NCBI RefSeq assembly: GCF_014198605.1
Contig: NZ_JACIHU010000001.1
From: Rhizobium etli_C
Lineage (GTDB): Bacteria; Pseudomonadota; Alphaproteobacteria; Rhizobiales; Rhizobiaceae
Direction: 5' to 3' (one strand)
DNA length: 64,000 nucleotides
Each line of letters opens with the position of its first letter. Position 1 is the first letter of the stretch. The translations under genes and the position numbers were made by a program. Positions 50,288 to 59,290 of this stretch are shown here, piece by piece. The notes under the pieces are model-generated. The model saw nothing but the letters and a program-made list of their open reading frames with translations. It was not told the origin of the DNA and made no database searches.

Positions 50288-51157
50288 GTGACAGGGCTCG
50301 AAGGCAGTTTATGGCGTGTGGGCCATGGCCGGGAGATCGAACTCGGCCGTCGTTCTCTCATCATGGCGATCATCAATGTGACGCCGGACTCCTTTTCCGA
50401 CGGCGGACGCTTCAAAACCGTCGATGCCGCCGTCGAACACGCGCTGCAGGCGGTGAGCGATGGTGCCGCGATTGTCGACATCGGCGGCGAATCGACTCGG
50501 CCGGGCGCAGCATCGGTCAGCCCTTCGGAGGAGCAGGCGCGGGTGCTGCCCGTCATCGAGGCGCTGCGCGGCCGGACCCAGGCGCTGATATCCATCGACA
50601 CCTATCGCGCCGAGACGGCGCGGCTTGCGGTCAGCGCCGGCGCCCATATCATCAATGACGTCTCCGGACTGCAGAAGGATAGCGGTATTGCAAACCTGAC
50701 CGCGGCGACAGGGGCGGGGCTCTGCATCATGCATACCGGCCGCGACAGGACTAAACTTGCCGATGTGATCGCCGACCAGCTGCATTTCCTCGAACGGTCG
50801 CTTGATATCGCCGCTGCAGCAGGCGTCGACAAAGATCGCATCGTGCTCGATCCGGGCTTCGGCTTCGCCAAGGAAACGGCGGAGGAGAATCTGGAACTGA
50901 TGGCGCGGTTTTCCGAGCTTTCGCGCTTCGGCCTGCCGCTGCTTGCCGGTACCTCACGCAAGCGGTTCCTCGGCACCGTGACCGGGCGGGATGCGTCGGA
51001 CCGGGACGTGGCGACGGCTGCGACGAGCGTCTTGCTGCGCCTCCAAGGAGCTGCGGTTTTCCGGGTGCACAATGTCGCAATCAACAGGGATGCGCTTGAT
51101 GTCGCCGATGCTATGCTCAATGCGTGCCAGGAATTCGAGAGGAAGCGGCCGACATGA
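50288..51157 (+). CDS. folP: Dihydropteroate synthase
   Basis: 289 residues from GTG 50288, with AGGAT 7 nt upstream; ATG 50252 in frame is less likely. Joins p-aminobenzoate to the pterin in folate synthesis; target of sulfonamides. The two signature loops are MAIINVTPDSFSDGG near residue 26 and DIGGESTRPGA near 63, with LDPGFGFAKE and GTSRKRFLG in the C-terminal half. First gene of a folP-folB-folK operon, with a 4-bp ATGA overlap to folB. Confidence 0.96.
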   Translation: MTGLEGSLWRVGHGREIELGRRSLIMAIINVTPDSFSDGGRFKTVDAAVEHALQAVSDGAAIVDIGGESTRPGAASVSPSEEQARVLPVIEALRGRTQALISIDTYRAETARLAVSAGAHIINDVSGLQKDSGIANLTAATGAGLCIMHTGRDRTKLADVIADQLHFLERSLDIAAAAGVDKDRIVLDPGFGFAKETAEENLELMARFSELSRFGLPLLAGTSRKRFLGTVTGRDASDRDVATAATSVLLRLQGAAVFRVHNVAINRDALDVADAMLNACQEFERKRPT

Positions 51158-51519
51158 CCACCTACACGATCACGCTGCAGAACTGCGCCTTCTTCGCGCG
51201 CCACGGCGTGCATGACGAGGAGGAATTCCTCGGCCAGCGCTTCTTCGTCGATGCCGAGCTCGATGTCGTCGCCGGCGAGGCGCTGAAAAGCGACTCGATC
51301 GACGATACCGTCAATTACGGCATCGCTTTCACCGTGATCGAGCAGATCGTCACCGGCAAGCGGCGCTACCTGATCGAAGCCCTGGCGCTCGATATCGCCA
51401 AGGGGCTCTGCGAGACATTTCCGCAGGTCCGGCGGGCGAAGATCACGGTGCGCAAGCCGAACGCGCCGGTGCCTGGCGTGCTCGATTTCGTGCAGGTGAG
51501 CGTTGAGCACTTTGCGTGA
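51154..51519 (+). CDS. folB: Dihydroneopterin aldolase
   Basis: 121 residues from ATG 51154, overlapping the folP stop, with GAGGAAG upstream. Typical motifs FFARHGVHDEEEFLGQRFFV (N-terminal, catalytic Glu), DTVNYGIAF and RYLIEALALDIA are present. Converts dihydroneopterin to hydroxymethyl-dihydropterin, forming an octamer in the cytoplasm. Overlaps folK by 17 bp. Confidence 0.96.
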   Translation: MTTYTITLQNCAFFARHGVHDEEEFLGQRFFVDAELDVVAGEALKSDSIDDTVNYGIAFTVIEQIVTGKRRYLIEALALDIAKGLCETFPQVRRAKITVRKPNAPVPGVLDFVQVSVEHFA

Positions 51520-52030
51520 AGCCGTATACCGATCCGCCACCCTCGGCCTCGGCGGCAATATCGGCGAACCGGTGAAGGCGATGGCGGCGGCGCTGCAAAG
51601 GCTGGACGGGCACGACGATTGTCGTGTTACCGCCGTGTCGCGGCTCTATCGCACGCCGCCCTGGGGCAAGACGGACCAATCGTTCTTCTTCAACGCCTGC
51701 GCCGCCGTCGAAACCCGGCTTTCTCCGGAAGCTTTGCTCGATGTCTGCCTCTCGATCGAACGCGCGATGAAGCGCGAGCGTATCGAACGCTGGGGGCCGC
51801 GCACGCTCGATATCGACGTGCTGACCTATGACGACGTCATCCAGGACGCGCCGCGGCTGGAACTGCCGCATCCGCGGATGACCGAGCGCGGTTTCGTTCT
51901 GCTGCCGCTTGCCGATATCGCCCCAGGCCTTGTCGTCAGGGGGCGGCCGGTCAGCAACTGGCTGCTCGACGCCGACGCGACCGGCATCGAAGTCGCCGAT
52001 GAGAGCGGCGACTGGTGGCGAAGCGCCTGA
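51503..52030 (+). CDS. folK: Hydroxymethyl-dihydropterin pyrophosphokinase
   Basis: 175 residues from TTG 51503, with AGGTGA about 4 nt upstream. Motifs LGLGGNIGEP, LYRTPPWGKTDQSFFFNACA and the signature RWGPRTLDIDVLTYDD are intact. It activates the pterin with ATP for FolP. Start overlaps folB, implying translational coupling. Confidence 0.95.
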   Translation: MSTLREAVYRSATLGLGGNIGEPVKAMAAALQRLDGHDDCRVTAVSRLYRTPPWGKTDQSFFFNACAAVETRLSPEALLDVCLSIERAMKRERIERWGPRTLDIDVLTYDDVIQDAPRLELPHPRMTERGFVLLPLADIAPGLVVRGRPVSNWLLDADATGIEVADESGDWWRSA

Positions 52031-52052
52031 AGCATGGATCTGAAACGCGAAA

Positions 52053-52069
52053 CGGCGGGAAACCCGCCG
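52053..52069. terminator. Hairpin between folK and a convergent gene
   Basis: Stem CGGCGGG/CCCGCCG (52053-52059, 52063-52069) with an AAA loop; short T runs only on the minus side. Probable shared terminator. Confidence 0.5.
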
Positions 52070-52097
52070 CTTCAGGAAAACCCGTCTTGCGATCTGT

Positions 52098-52649
52098 CTA
52101 CTGGATGGAGCCGACGGCCATCTCGTCGACCTGACGAGTCAATGTCAGGCCGATAACAGGGATCATCTGGCTTTCGACCTTGACCGAAACGGTGACGTTC
52201 ATCGTCTTGTCGTCGCGTATGCGGGCGATCATCGCTCCGTTCAGTTTGGAGCGGTTGATGCCGACCACGACGGTATCCTCGGTGACGGCGCCGGAGACGA
52301 CGTCAAGACCTTTGCCGGCGGCGCCGTCGAGAAACTTGCCTTTATAGCTTGAGCCCGACTGCGAGATGACAGCGGTCATCGGCTGCTTGAAGACGCCGAC
52401 GCGGCAGGTGCCATCGAGTTTGATGCCAGCGGTGCTGTCGCCGGTCGGTTCACCGGTCAGGTTGCAGGTGAATTTCGTGCCCTTGTACTTGCCGGCGACG
52501 ATCTCGCCGGGGCCTTTCCAGGAGCCGGCGACGGATTCGAAGAAGGCCTTGTCACGGGTTGCGGCGGTGGCTGCCGGAGCGACATCTGCGACCGGAGACA
52601 ATGCCGCGGCGGCGAGGCCGCATACGAAGAGAAACTTGCGCGAATACAT
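52098..52649 (-). CDS. Secreted protein of unknown function
   Basis: 183 residues from ATG 52649, with AAGGA 7 nt upstream. A signal peptide (FLFVCGLAAAALSPVADVAP) precedes a beta-rich domain that begins AFFESVAGSWKGPGEIVAGKYKG and includes one Cys pair (FTCNL, GTCRVG), suggesting a disulfide and a lipocalin- or calycin-like barrel; that fold guess is tentative. No family name recalled. Convergent with folK. Confidence 0.75.
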   Translation of the reverse strand: MYSRKFLFVCGLAAAALSPVADVAPAATAATRDKAFFESVAGSWKGPGEIVAGKYKGTKFTCNLTGEPTGDSTAGIKLDGTCRVGVFKQPMTAVISQSGSSYKGKFLDGAAGKGLDVVSGAVTEDTVVVGINRSKLNGAMIARIRDDKTMNVTVSVKVESQMIPVIGLTLTRQVDEMAVGSIQ

Positions 52650-52860
52650 GGATTTTCCTTGGCAAACACCACTCACGAACTGGCGCCAAGTTTTGCCGAA
52701 AAATGGTTAATCCTTCCTTTCGACTGTGCCGAAATGCAAAGGGTTACAGGCGTGCCAATGCTGTACGGATTTCAACATCCTGCCGCTAATCTGTTGAATC
52801 CGATGCTATTTTCACAACTTTACGCAAGGGAAGGCGAAAGCTGCGGAATTGCTTCGTCGA

Positions 52861-53940
52861 TTAAGGATTGTTGCTGCGCGGTGACATGGAAGGCGCGAGA
52901 TCGCCGATGAAATCACCGATTCCCGGCCGTTTCAGCGCGCGGAAAGTCAGCGGGCGGCAGAGATCCATCGCCGCGATTCCGATGCGGGCGGTCATCAGGC
53001 CGTTGATGACGCCCTCGCCGAGTCGGGCCGAGAGCTTCGAGGCCAGCCCATGGCCGAGCACCTGCTGGACGAGGCTGTCACCGACCGCGATCGAGCCGGT
53101 CACCGCAAGATGCGCCAGCACGTCGCGCAGCAGGCGGAACATGCCGAGCGTGCCGGGGCGGCCGCCGTAGAGTTCCGCCATGGCGCGGATAAGGCGGACG
53201 GCCTCGTATAGTACATACAGCAGGTCGACCACAGCGCGCGGGCTGACGGCGGTGACGATCGACACACGCTTGGAGGCATTGACGATGAGGGCGCGGGCCT
53301 TGCGGTCGAGCGGGGCGAGCAGCTCTCGTTCGGCCAAGGCGATCAGATGGGGGGGGTCGATGACCTCGCCCTCGGTCGCCTTCAGCGTCGCGCGTCCCTT
53401 CGATGTCTCGGGATTGGCGGCAAGCAGCGTGGTGAGGCGCGCGACGACGGCGCGCGCCTTCGCCGGCCGGGTTTCGAGAATCGCGGCTTCCGCTTCGGCC
53501 TTGATCGTCTGGACCGCGGCAAGGCGCATCATGCCCGCGGTCTCGCGGATGACGAGGGCAAGCACAGCGAGGATGCCGATCGCCAGCGCGCCAAGGGCTG
53601 CGTAACCCAACCAGTCGGCGCGGGTGAAGAGATCGCGGATCAGCCGGTCGGTCCAGAGGCCGAGGCCGAGCGACAGCAGGATGCCGAAGGCACTGGCGGC
53701 GATCTTGCCGAAGGAGGTCCGCCGCTTGCGCGGCGTGGCCACTGGTGCTGCGCCGAGATCCCTATCGGGATTGATGAAGGGATCCTCCTCATCGGGCGTC
53801 AAGACGATCTCTTCCGCGAAGCTTTCCGGTTTGCGCCGGCCTTGCTGCTGCCGGCCGTTGTCGCGCGGCTCGGATGCCTCATCGTCGTAAGCGAAGGCGG
53901 CGGGTGGGCGGCGCGGCACATCGGACGGGGGTTTGCTCAT
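52861..53940 (-). CDS. ycjF: YcjF family (UPF0283) membrane protein
   Basis: 359 residues. A polar N-terminus of about 75 residues is followed by two membrane helices (about 79-97 and 111-131), then a cytoplasmic DUF697-type domain with ALIVNASKRVSIVTAVSPRA and the C-terminal GVINGLMTARIGIAAMDLCRP. It overlaps ycjX by 4 bp (ATGA) and the pair is conserved in many proteobacteria; YcjX/YcjF are linked to envelope stress in E. coli, function undefined. Confidence 0.9.
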   Translation of the reverse strand: MSKPPSDVPRRPPAAFAYDDEASEPRDNGRQQQGRRKPESFAEEIVLTPDEEDPFINPDRDLGAAPVATPRKRRTSFGKIAASAFGILLSLGLGLWTDRLIRDLFTRADWLGYAALGALAIGILAVLALVIRETAGMMRLAAVQTIKAEAEAAILETRPAKARAVVARLTTLLAANPETSKGRATLKATEGEVIDPPHLIALAERELLAPLDRKARALIVNASKRVSIVTAVSPRAVVDLLYVLYEAVRLIRAMAELYGGRPGTLGMFRLLRDVLAHLAVTGSIAVGDSLVQQVLGHGLASKLSARLGEGVINGLMTARIGIAAMDLCRPLTFRALKRPGIGDFIGDLAPSMSPRSNNP

Positions 53941-55487
53941 GCGAGACGGTCTCCGAACAGGAACTGCATGGCGCGGTCGAGGCGGATATGCGGCACCGAC
54001 AGCTTGATGCCGCCGCCGGTCTCCTCGAGATGCGGCGGGCGGAACCTGACGACATTGACTTCGGGCAGGGTCCCGCCGGCCTCGCTCGAGAGCATACGGT
54101 CAAACAGGCCTTCAGGATCCTCCGGCAGGTCGCCGGGAAAGATCGCGGTCTTTCTCTGGCCGTCGAAGCGCTCGCCGGCAATGGTCTCACCCGCCATCGG
54201 CGTGCCGACGATGACGGGCAGGTCATGGCCGTCACGTTTGACCAATGCCTCGCGGGTAGCGCGCACGGAGGCGAGCGCCATGACATCGATGCCAGCGCCG
54301 GCCATGCCGATGCGGGCGATGGCGCGATCGACGAGGCGGCGGGTCAATGCGTCGAGCCGGTCGTGGCTCTCGTGATGGAGATGGTCAGCCTTGGTGGCGG
54401 CGACCAGCACGCGGTCGATACGGCGGCCAAGCAGCGAGGAGAGCAGCGAATTTGTGCCCGGGCGGAAACAGGCAAGCACATCGGTCAGCGCGCGTTCCAG
54501 ATCCTGGACGGCTTCGGGGCCGCGGTTCATCGCCTGCAGCGCGTCAACCAGCACGATCTGGCGGTCGAGCCGGGCGAAATGCTCGCGGAAGAAGGGTTTG
54601 ACGACCACCGACTTATAGGCTTCGTACCGTCGCTCCATCATCGCCCAGAGCGAGCCGCGATCGGGACGTCCGTCGGGCGGCAGGGCGAGCGGGGCGAAGG
54701 TCAGCGCCGGCGAGCCGTCGAGATCGCCGGGCAGAAGCAGGCGCCCGGGCGGCAAGGTTGAGAGCGAGCGTTCGTCGGTCTTGCAGGCCTTGAGATAATC
54801 GGCAAAGGCGGTGGCAAGCTCGCGGGCGATCATCTCGTCGGCGCCGGCATTGATATCGGCGCCACGTGTGAGCGCCAGCCATCCCTGCGACAGTGCGGAG
54901 CGGACGCCGGTTTGCGCAAGCGCCATCGTCTCCTCGCTGAAGGTGCGATAATCCTTGCCGAGCAGAGGAAGGTCGAGCAGCCATTCGCCGGGATAATCGA
55001 CGATATCGATCGACAGCCGGCCGGGCGAGAACAGCCGGTTCCAGCCGCTGGCGCTCTGATAGTCGAGCGTGATGCGCAACTCGGAAATGGCGCGGGTCGA
55101 GTCCGGCCAGATGCGATCCTTCACCAGAGCCCGGATATGATCTTCGTACTGGAAGCGGGGCACGCCATCATCCGGCTGCGGCTCGAGCCGCACGGCGGAA
55201 ACGCGGCCCGATTGCACCGGCTCGAACAGCGGCAGTCGGCCGCCATGCAGGAGATTGTGAACAAGCGAGGAGATGAAAACCGTCTTGCCGGATCGCGAGA
55301 GGCCGGTGACGCCGAGCCGCACGGTCGGATTGACGAGGCCGTTCGCCCGGTCGGCGAGATTGTCGAAGGCGATGCGGGCGTCGTCGGCAAGGGATGTCAG
55401 GCGTGGCGGCAAGGCGCGATTCCGATTGATGACTGCCGGCAATATAGGAAGGCGGCGTTGTGCGAAAAAGAAGTGACGCGAACGCAT
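53937..55487 (-). CDS. ycjX: YcjX family P-loop NTPase
   Basis: 516 residues from ATG 55487 with a GGAA-type site upstream; starts further in are possible since the first about 20 residues are unlike the family. The P-loop GVTGLSRSGKTVFISSL is near residue 60, and VDYPGEWLLDLPL, VVVAATKADHLH-like KADH motif (VLVAATKADHLHHESHD) and RFRPPHL at the C-terminus mark the family. A stress-associated GTP/ATP-binding protein acting with YcjF. Second gene of a sixA-like/ycjX/ycjF operon. Confidence 0.9.
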   Translation of the reverse strand: MRSRHFFFAQRRLPILPAVINRNRALPPRLTSLADDARIAFDNLADRANGLVNPTVRLGVTGLSRSGKTVFISSLVHNLLHGGRLPLFEPVQSGRVSAVRLEPQPDDGVPRFQYEDHIRALVKDRIWPDSTRAISELRITLDYQSASGWNRLFSPGRLSIDIVDYPGEWLLDLPLLGKDYRTFSEETMALAQTGVRSALSQGWLALTRGADINAGADEMIARELATAFADYLKACKTDERSLSTLPPGRLLLPGDLDGSPALTFAPLALPPDGRPDRGSLWAMMERRYEAYKSVVVKPFFREHFARLDRQIVLVDALQAMNRGPEAVQDLERALTDVLACFRPGTNSLLSSLLGRRIDRVLVAATKADHLHHESHDRLDALTRRLVDRAIARIGMAGAGIDVMALASVRATREALVKRDGHDLPVIVGTPMAGETIAGERFDGQRKTAIFPGDLPEDPEGLFDRMLSSEAGGTLPEVNVVRFRPPHLEETGGGIKLSVPHIRLDRAMQFLFGDRLA

Positions 55488-55544
55488 TTCCGTTTTCCGC
55501 GGAAAGTGAAAATTTCTGCCGCTCTTCGAATTGCTCGGACGATG

Positions 55545-56039
55545 TCAGACGACAACGAAATCGGTCAGGCGCCAGGCGGTGACGGAAGCATCGAAATCGA
55601 TGACGGCAAGGCCTGCCGTCGGAAAGCCGCGGGGAAGGGCGGCGACCATCGCCTTGTGGCCGATCAATGTCTCCAGCACCTGCTCCATGGTCGGATTGTG
55701 GCCGACCAGCATGACGGCGGCAGCCTCCTGCGCATCGACGATTTCGAGATAGGTGCCGACGGTGGCGTCGTAGAGTGCATCGACATAGCGCACGTCGAGT
55801 CCGACTCCGACCGCCCGGTGGACGGCGTCGGCGGTGTCGCGGCAGCGAAGCGCCGTCGAACTGATCAGAAGATCCGGACGGTAGCCCTTGTCGGCTGCCT
55901 TGTCGGCGATGATCTCGGCATCGCCGTAGCCCTTTTTGCTGAGCGGCCGGTCGAAATCGCGCTGTCCGGGGTCGGCCGCAGCGGCCTTGGCATGACGCAG
56001 GAGATAGATGCGGTTGGGCGGAGGCAGCGGTACGGTCAT
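55545..56039 (-). CDS. SixA-like histidine phosphatase
   Basis: 164 residues from ATG 56039, with GGAT 8 nt upstream. The catalytic LRHAKA motif near residue 17 (RHA rather than RHG, as in SixA), the DRPLSKKGYGDAE helix and the second His in VGHNPTMEQ near 117 place it with SixA-type phosphohistidine phosphatases. It might dephosphorylate an HPt or PTS protein. It precedes ycjX by 57 bp. Confidence 0.88.
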   Translation of the reverse strand: MTVPLPPPNRIYLLRHAKAAAADPGQRDFDRPLSKKGYGDAEIIADKAADKGYRPDLLISSTALRCRDTADAVHRAVGVGLDVRYVDALYDATVGTYLEIVDAQEAAAVMLVGHNPTMEQVLETLIGHKAMVAALPRGFPTAGLAVIDFDASVTAWRLTDFVVV

Positions 56040-56213
56040 GGGCAAATCCAGGATCGGGCGGGTCTTTTCAGTAGCGGCTGCGGTCGGCCGCCGTCAATCG
56101 CCAGCCATGCCGCAGCTGCCTAAAACGTGGCTGACAACACGGCGTTTTGAAGGCGAAGCCAAAAACGGCAGCCGGAATAACCATGACAAAATAGACCGTT
56201 AGCTTAAAATTGT

Positions 56214-56233
56214 AACAGATTTAAAAATCTGTT
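56214..56233. promoter_or_regulatory. AT-rich palindrome upstream of dksA
   Basis: AACAGATT/AATCTGTT (56214-56221, 56226-56233) separated by TAAA, 83 bp before the dksA start. It could be a regulator site; no protein is assigned. Confidence 0.4.
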
Positions 56234-56315
56234 TACCTGTCGTATTTGGCTTGAATCGCGGCTAGCGCTTGGGATATACACCCGCCCAGATGAGATGTTC
56301 TTCAGGAGAATCGCG

Positions 56316-56735
<420 letters not shown>

Positions 56736-56763
56736 CGTTTTCGATATAGGCAGAGACACATTG

Positions 56764-56793
56764 GGCGCCGAGATCTGATCGCGGCGCCTTTTT
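56764..56793 (+). terminator. Rho-independent terminator of dksA
   Basis: Stem GGCGCCG/CGGCGCC (56764-56770, 56782-56788) followed by five T's. Confidence 0.88.
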
Positions 56794-56844
56794 GTCGGGG
56801 CCTACTCCCGGCTTGTCGATCGGTCTTGGTGCGCCGCCCATCAA

Positions 56845-56946
56845 TGCGCCTCGCATCAAATTTGGTTCAAGCGGCATGCATCAGCCGTTGTTTTATGCAT
56901 GTCGTTGTACCGGAATCGCTGCACACTTCCGGGCGGCATGCATTTA
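56845..56946. repeat. RIME-like repeat, copy D, ending in the DUF1062 stop codon
   Basis: Shares the segments GCGCCTCGCATCAAATTT and CGGAATCGCTGCACACTTCC with the copy at 49156. Palindrome ATGCATGTCG/CGGCATGCAT at 56895-56904 and 56934-56943. The TAA of the DUF1062 gene (56944-56946) lies at its edge. Confidence 0.85.
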
Positions 56947-57579
56947 GAGCGGGCCACCTGCCGCCAGAGGTTTCCACCGTCGCTCCCGCTCCGGCTCCAT
57001 GGCGAGATCGATCGTGACGAGCGTGCCACTCCTGATCCGCCGCCGCATGCTGTCTGCCCCGCCGGGATCCGTTCGACATAGGCCCTGATCGTGCAGAGCC
57101 TGCAGGCGCGAGCGCGACATCTTCAACTCCCCGGCCAGCAGCCGATCCAGCCGTATGTTTGTCGCGAACTGGGCTGTCAGTTCGATTTCCAGGCGTGTCC
57201 AGCCTGCGATCTCGTGCCGTATCTCCTTGGCAATGTCGAACTCGGCGAACTCGTCAACGCGCTGTGCTTTGCGCCGCAGCCCGTCGAGATTGAAGGTTTC
57301 CGCGCGAATCCAATCCGGGTCGTTGGACTGCAGCGCGTCGAGCGTCAACGGATCGATGTCGCGGATAGTCCGGCGCTCGAAGATCGGCCGGTTCCATGTC
57401 CTTTCGCAGATCAGGCATTTGTAGATCAGCCAGGCGTCGAGCTTGCGACCGTTGGCATTCAACCGGATCTTGCCGCTGGATCGGAAAGCTCTGAGGCCTC
57501 CGCATCCGCCACATGCAATCCATGGCTGGGGCGCTGTCTTGGGTGTGATGGTCCATCGGACCCGAAGCGTCTTGCACAT
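56944..57579 (-). CDS. DUF1062 domain protein
   Basis: 211 residues from ATG 57579, with GGAAGA about 10 nt upstream. An N-terminal zinc-ribbon-like region has WIACGGCGGLR and YKCLICERTWNRP (two CxxC), followed by a helical part and an S4-like segment IRLDRLLAGELKMSRSRLQAL near residue 150. This combination, cysteine ribbon plus S4-like RNA-binding motif, suggests a nucleic-acid binding role, but the family has no assigned function. Confidence 0.85.
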   Translation of the reverse strand: MCKTLRVRWTITPKTAPQPWIACGGCGGLRAFRSSGKIRLNANGRKLDAWLIYKCLICERTWNRPIFERRTIRDIDPLTLDALQSNDPDWIRAETFNLDGLRRKAQRVDEFAEFDIAKEIRHEIAGWTRLEIELTAQFATNIRLDRLLAGELKMSRSRLQALHDQGLCRTDPGGADSMRRRIRSGTLVTIDLAMEPERERRWKPLAAGGPL

Positions 57580-57987
57580 ATCGTCTTGGTCTTCCGTTCG
57601 GAAGTCCACCAAGATGGTGCAGGAGAAACCCTTGCGGGCGCGGTGTGGCGATGTTGTGGGCGGCTGAAGAGCTGAGCAGCGGCGCTGCACATGGCACATT
57701 GTAACAATGCCAAACCGGTCTCTCGCCACCACCCGATGAACATGGTCGCATGCCGCCAGCGTCTCGCTTTGCGGCAATACGGGTGAAACTGGGGTGAGAC
57801 CGGTATTTACTTAGGCAAAGTGTGACCTCGATGCGCCAAAGCTCTTCGCGTCGATTGATAACAAATGATCGACGCGATGGGGAGGCCCCGAAGAGCTCCA
57901 GGACCGAGAAGCCGCGGCGTTGCGGCATTTTGCAACTGCATGATGAGGTCACGAATGCGCGCAACCGCGCCTGCGCCGGTGCGTCAA
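57580..57987. other. Intergenic region with a 9-bp inverted repeat
   Basis: About 400 bp before DUF1062 with no convincing gene on either strand. It holds a perfect inverted repeat CGCGTCGAT/ATCGACGCG (57847-57855, 57868-57876) with a 12-nt loop and no T run; it may be the transcript end for the minus-strand FliO-like gene's convergent side or a regulator site. Confidence 0.45.
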
Positions 57988-59010
57988 TCACTTGTCGCGA
58001 TTGACGCTCATCTCGCCGAAAATGCGGGCAACTTCCTTCTGCAGCTCCGTGTCGGCGCCGGTGATCGGGGCAAGTTCGGGATCGCGGCGCGGCAGGTTGG
58101 CGGGCTGCGGCGCGGCCGGGCGCGGCGTCTGGTTTGCCGGGGCCGGCACCACGCGCTCGGCCGTCAGATTGTTTGCCATTTCCTGTTCCAGCACCCGCTG
58201 GAAATCACGGCGAATCGCCGCTGCCGATTCCGCAGCCGCTTCGTCCTCGGGCGTCGCGGGTGAGGTGCGCGGCGCCGGCATGTCGGGGGCGGAGACCTCG
58301 GGATCGATGCGCTGCTGCGGCAGGACCCGCTGGCGGGCGGCGTCAAGGATTTCGGCGGCGCTCGCCGTATCGTGATAGGGCGCGGGTTGCGCGACCGGCG
58401 GGGCAATCGGTTGTTCCGGCGGGCGCGGCTGGGGCGGAGCAGGGCGCGGAGAATGGTCGCGTACGGCCGACAGCGGCGCCGTTGCGGGCTCCGCCGGAAG
58501 CGGGCTGGTGGCTACCGGCGGCGGCACGGCCGGCTGGGCCGGCGGTTCGGGGCGCGGGCGCTCCGGCACAGCTGAGGCCGCGAAGGCGGGTTCGGCGGGC
58601 GGCTCGGCACGGGCTGCAAGCGGCGGACGGCTTACGGAAACGGGCGGTGTTTCGGGGCGCGGAACTGCTGCCGGCCGCTCCGCCGCCGGCTCCGGCCGTT
58701 TGACGCTTTCGGGCTGTTCGGCCAGGATGCGGCTTTCGATGACGATGTCGGTCGGACCGCCGATCATGATCAGATGTTCGACGTCGTCACGGCGCACCAG
58801 CACCAGCCGGCGGCGGGTATCGACGGCTGCCGCATCCAGCACCTGCAGGCGGGGCTGACGGTTGCGGCCGCCGCGCAGGAAGGGCGAGGGGGCGCGGCTT
58901 CGGATCAGCCAGAGCGCCAGAACGAGCAGGAGAAGCGCCAGGCCGACGCCACCGGCCGCAAGCAGGAAATGGCTGCCGTAGGCTGCGACAAGATCATCGA
59001 ACATAGTCAC
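57988..59010 (-). CDS. FliO-like membrane protein with long Pro-rich region
   Basis: 340 residues; GTG 59010 has GGAG at 7 nt, ATG 59004 lies just inside. One membrane helix at about residues 18-37 is followed by a FliO-type small domain (LQVLDAAAVDTRRRLVLVRRDDVEHLIMIGG, core VLDAAAVDTRRRLVLVRRD), then about 200 residues dominated by Pro, Ala and Glu, and a short C-terminal helical end. It is not in a flagellar cluster; placement divergent from cckA suggests a cell-cycle or envelope role rather than export, which is inference. Confidence 0.8.
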   Translation of the reverse strand: MTMFDDLVAAYGSHFLLAAGGVGLALLLLVLALWLIRSRAPSPFLRGGRNRQPRLQVLDAAAVDTRRRLVLVRRDDVEHLIMIGGPTDIVIESRILAEQPESVKRPEPAAERPAAVPRPETPPVSVSRPPLAARAEPPAEPAFAASAVPERPRPEPPAQPAVPPPVATSPLPAEPATAPLSAVRDHSPRPAPPQPRPPEQPIAPPVAQPAPYHDTASAAEILDAARQRVLPQQRIDPEVSAPDMPAPRTSPATPEDEAAAESAAAIRRDFQRVLEQEMANNLTAERVVPAPANQTPRPAAPQPANLPRRDPELAPITGADTELQKEVARIFGEMSVNRDK

Positions 59011-59290
59011 TCACTCACTCCATTTCGCATTCGGCACATATTGACGACTTTTCCGTTCCTTAAACAAGGGCCGAAGGTCCTGTCCAGTGACGCACGAAGG
59101 CGATTTCGTATTGTCCCGGATGACGGCTGCCGGCTTGCGCGAGGCAGATGGCGCTCTAGCCTGTGAATTCAAGCAGTCTTGCCGGTGACCGGTGTTTTTG
59201 CCGGCGTGGCAAATTGCTAAGAAGGAAAGAGTGCCTGATTCCTGCTTCGTGTTCGTGCTATGAAATGGGAAGGGCTTATGCGAGGAATAC

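Noticed and set aside
56214..56233. Terminator reading of the AT-rich palindrome before dksA
   Set aside because: Stem has few GC pairs and no following T run on the plus strand, so a binding site is more likely than a terminator.
57254..57991. 245-codon minus-strand frame overlapping the DUF1062 gene
   Set aside because: Out of frame with the clear DUF1062 coding region, Arg/Pro-rich, no ribosome site.
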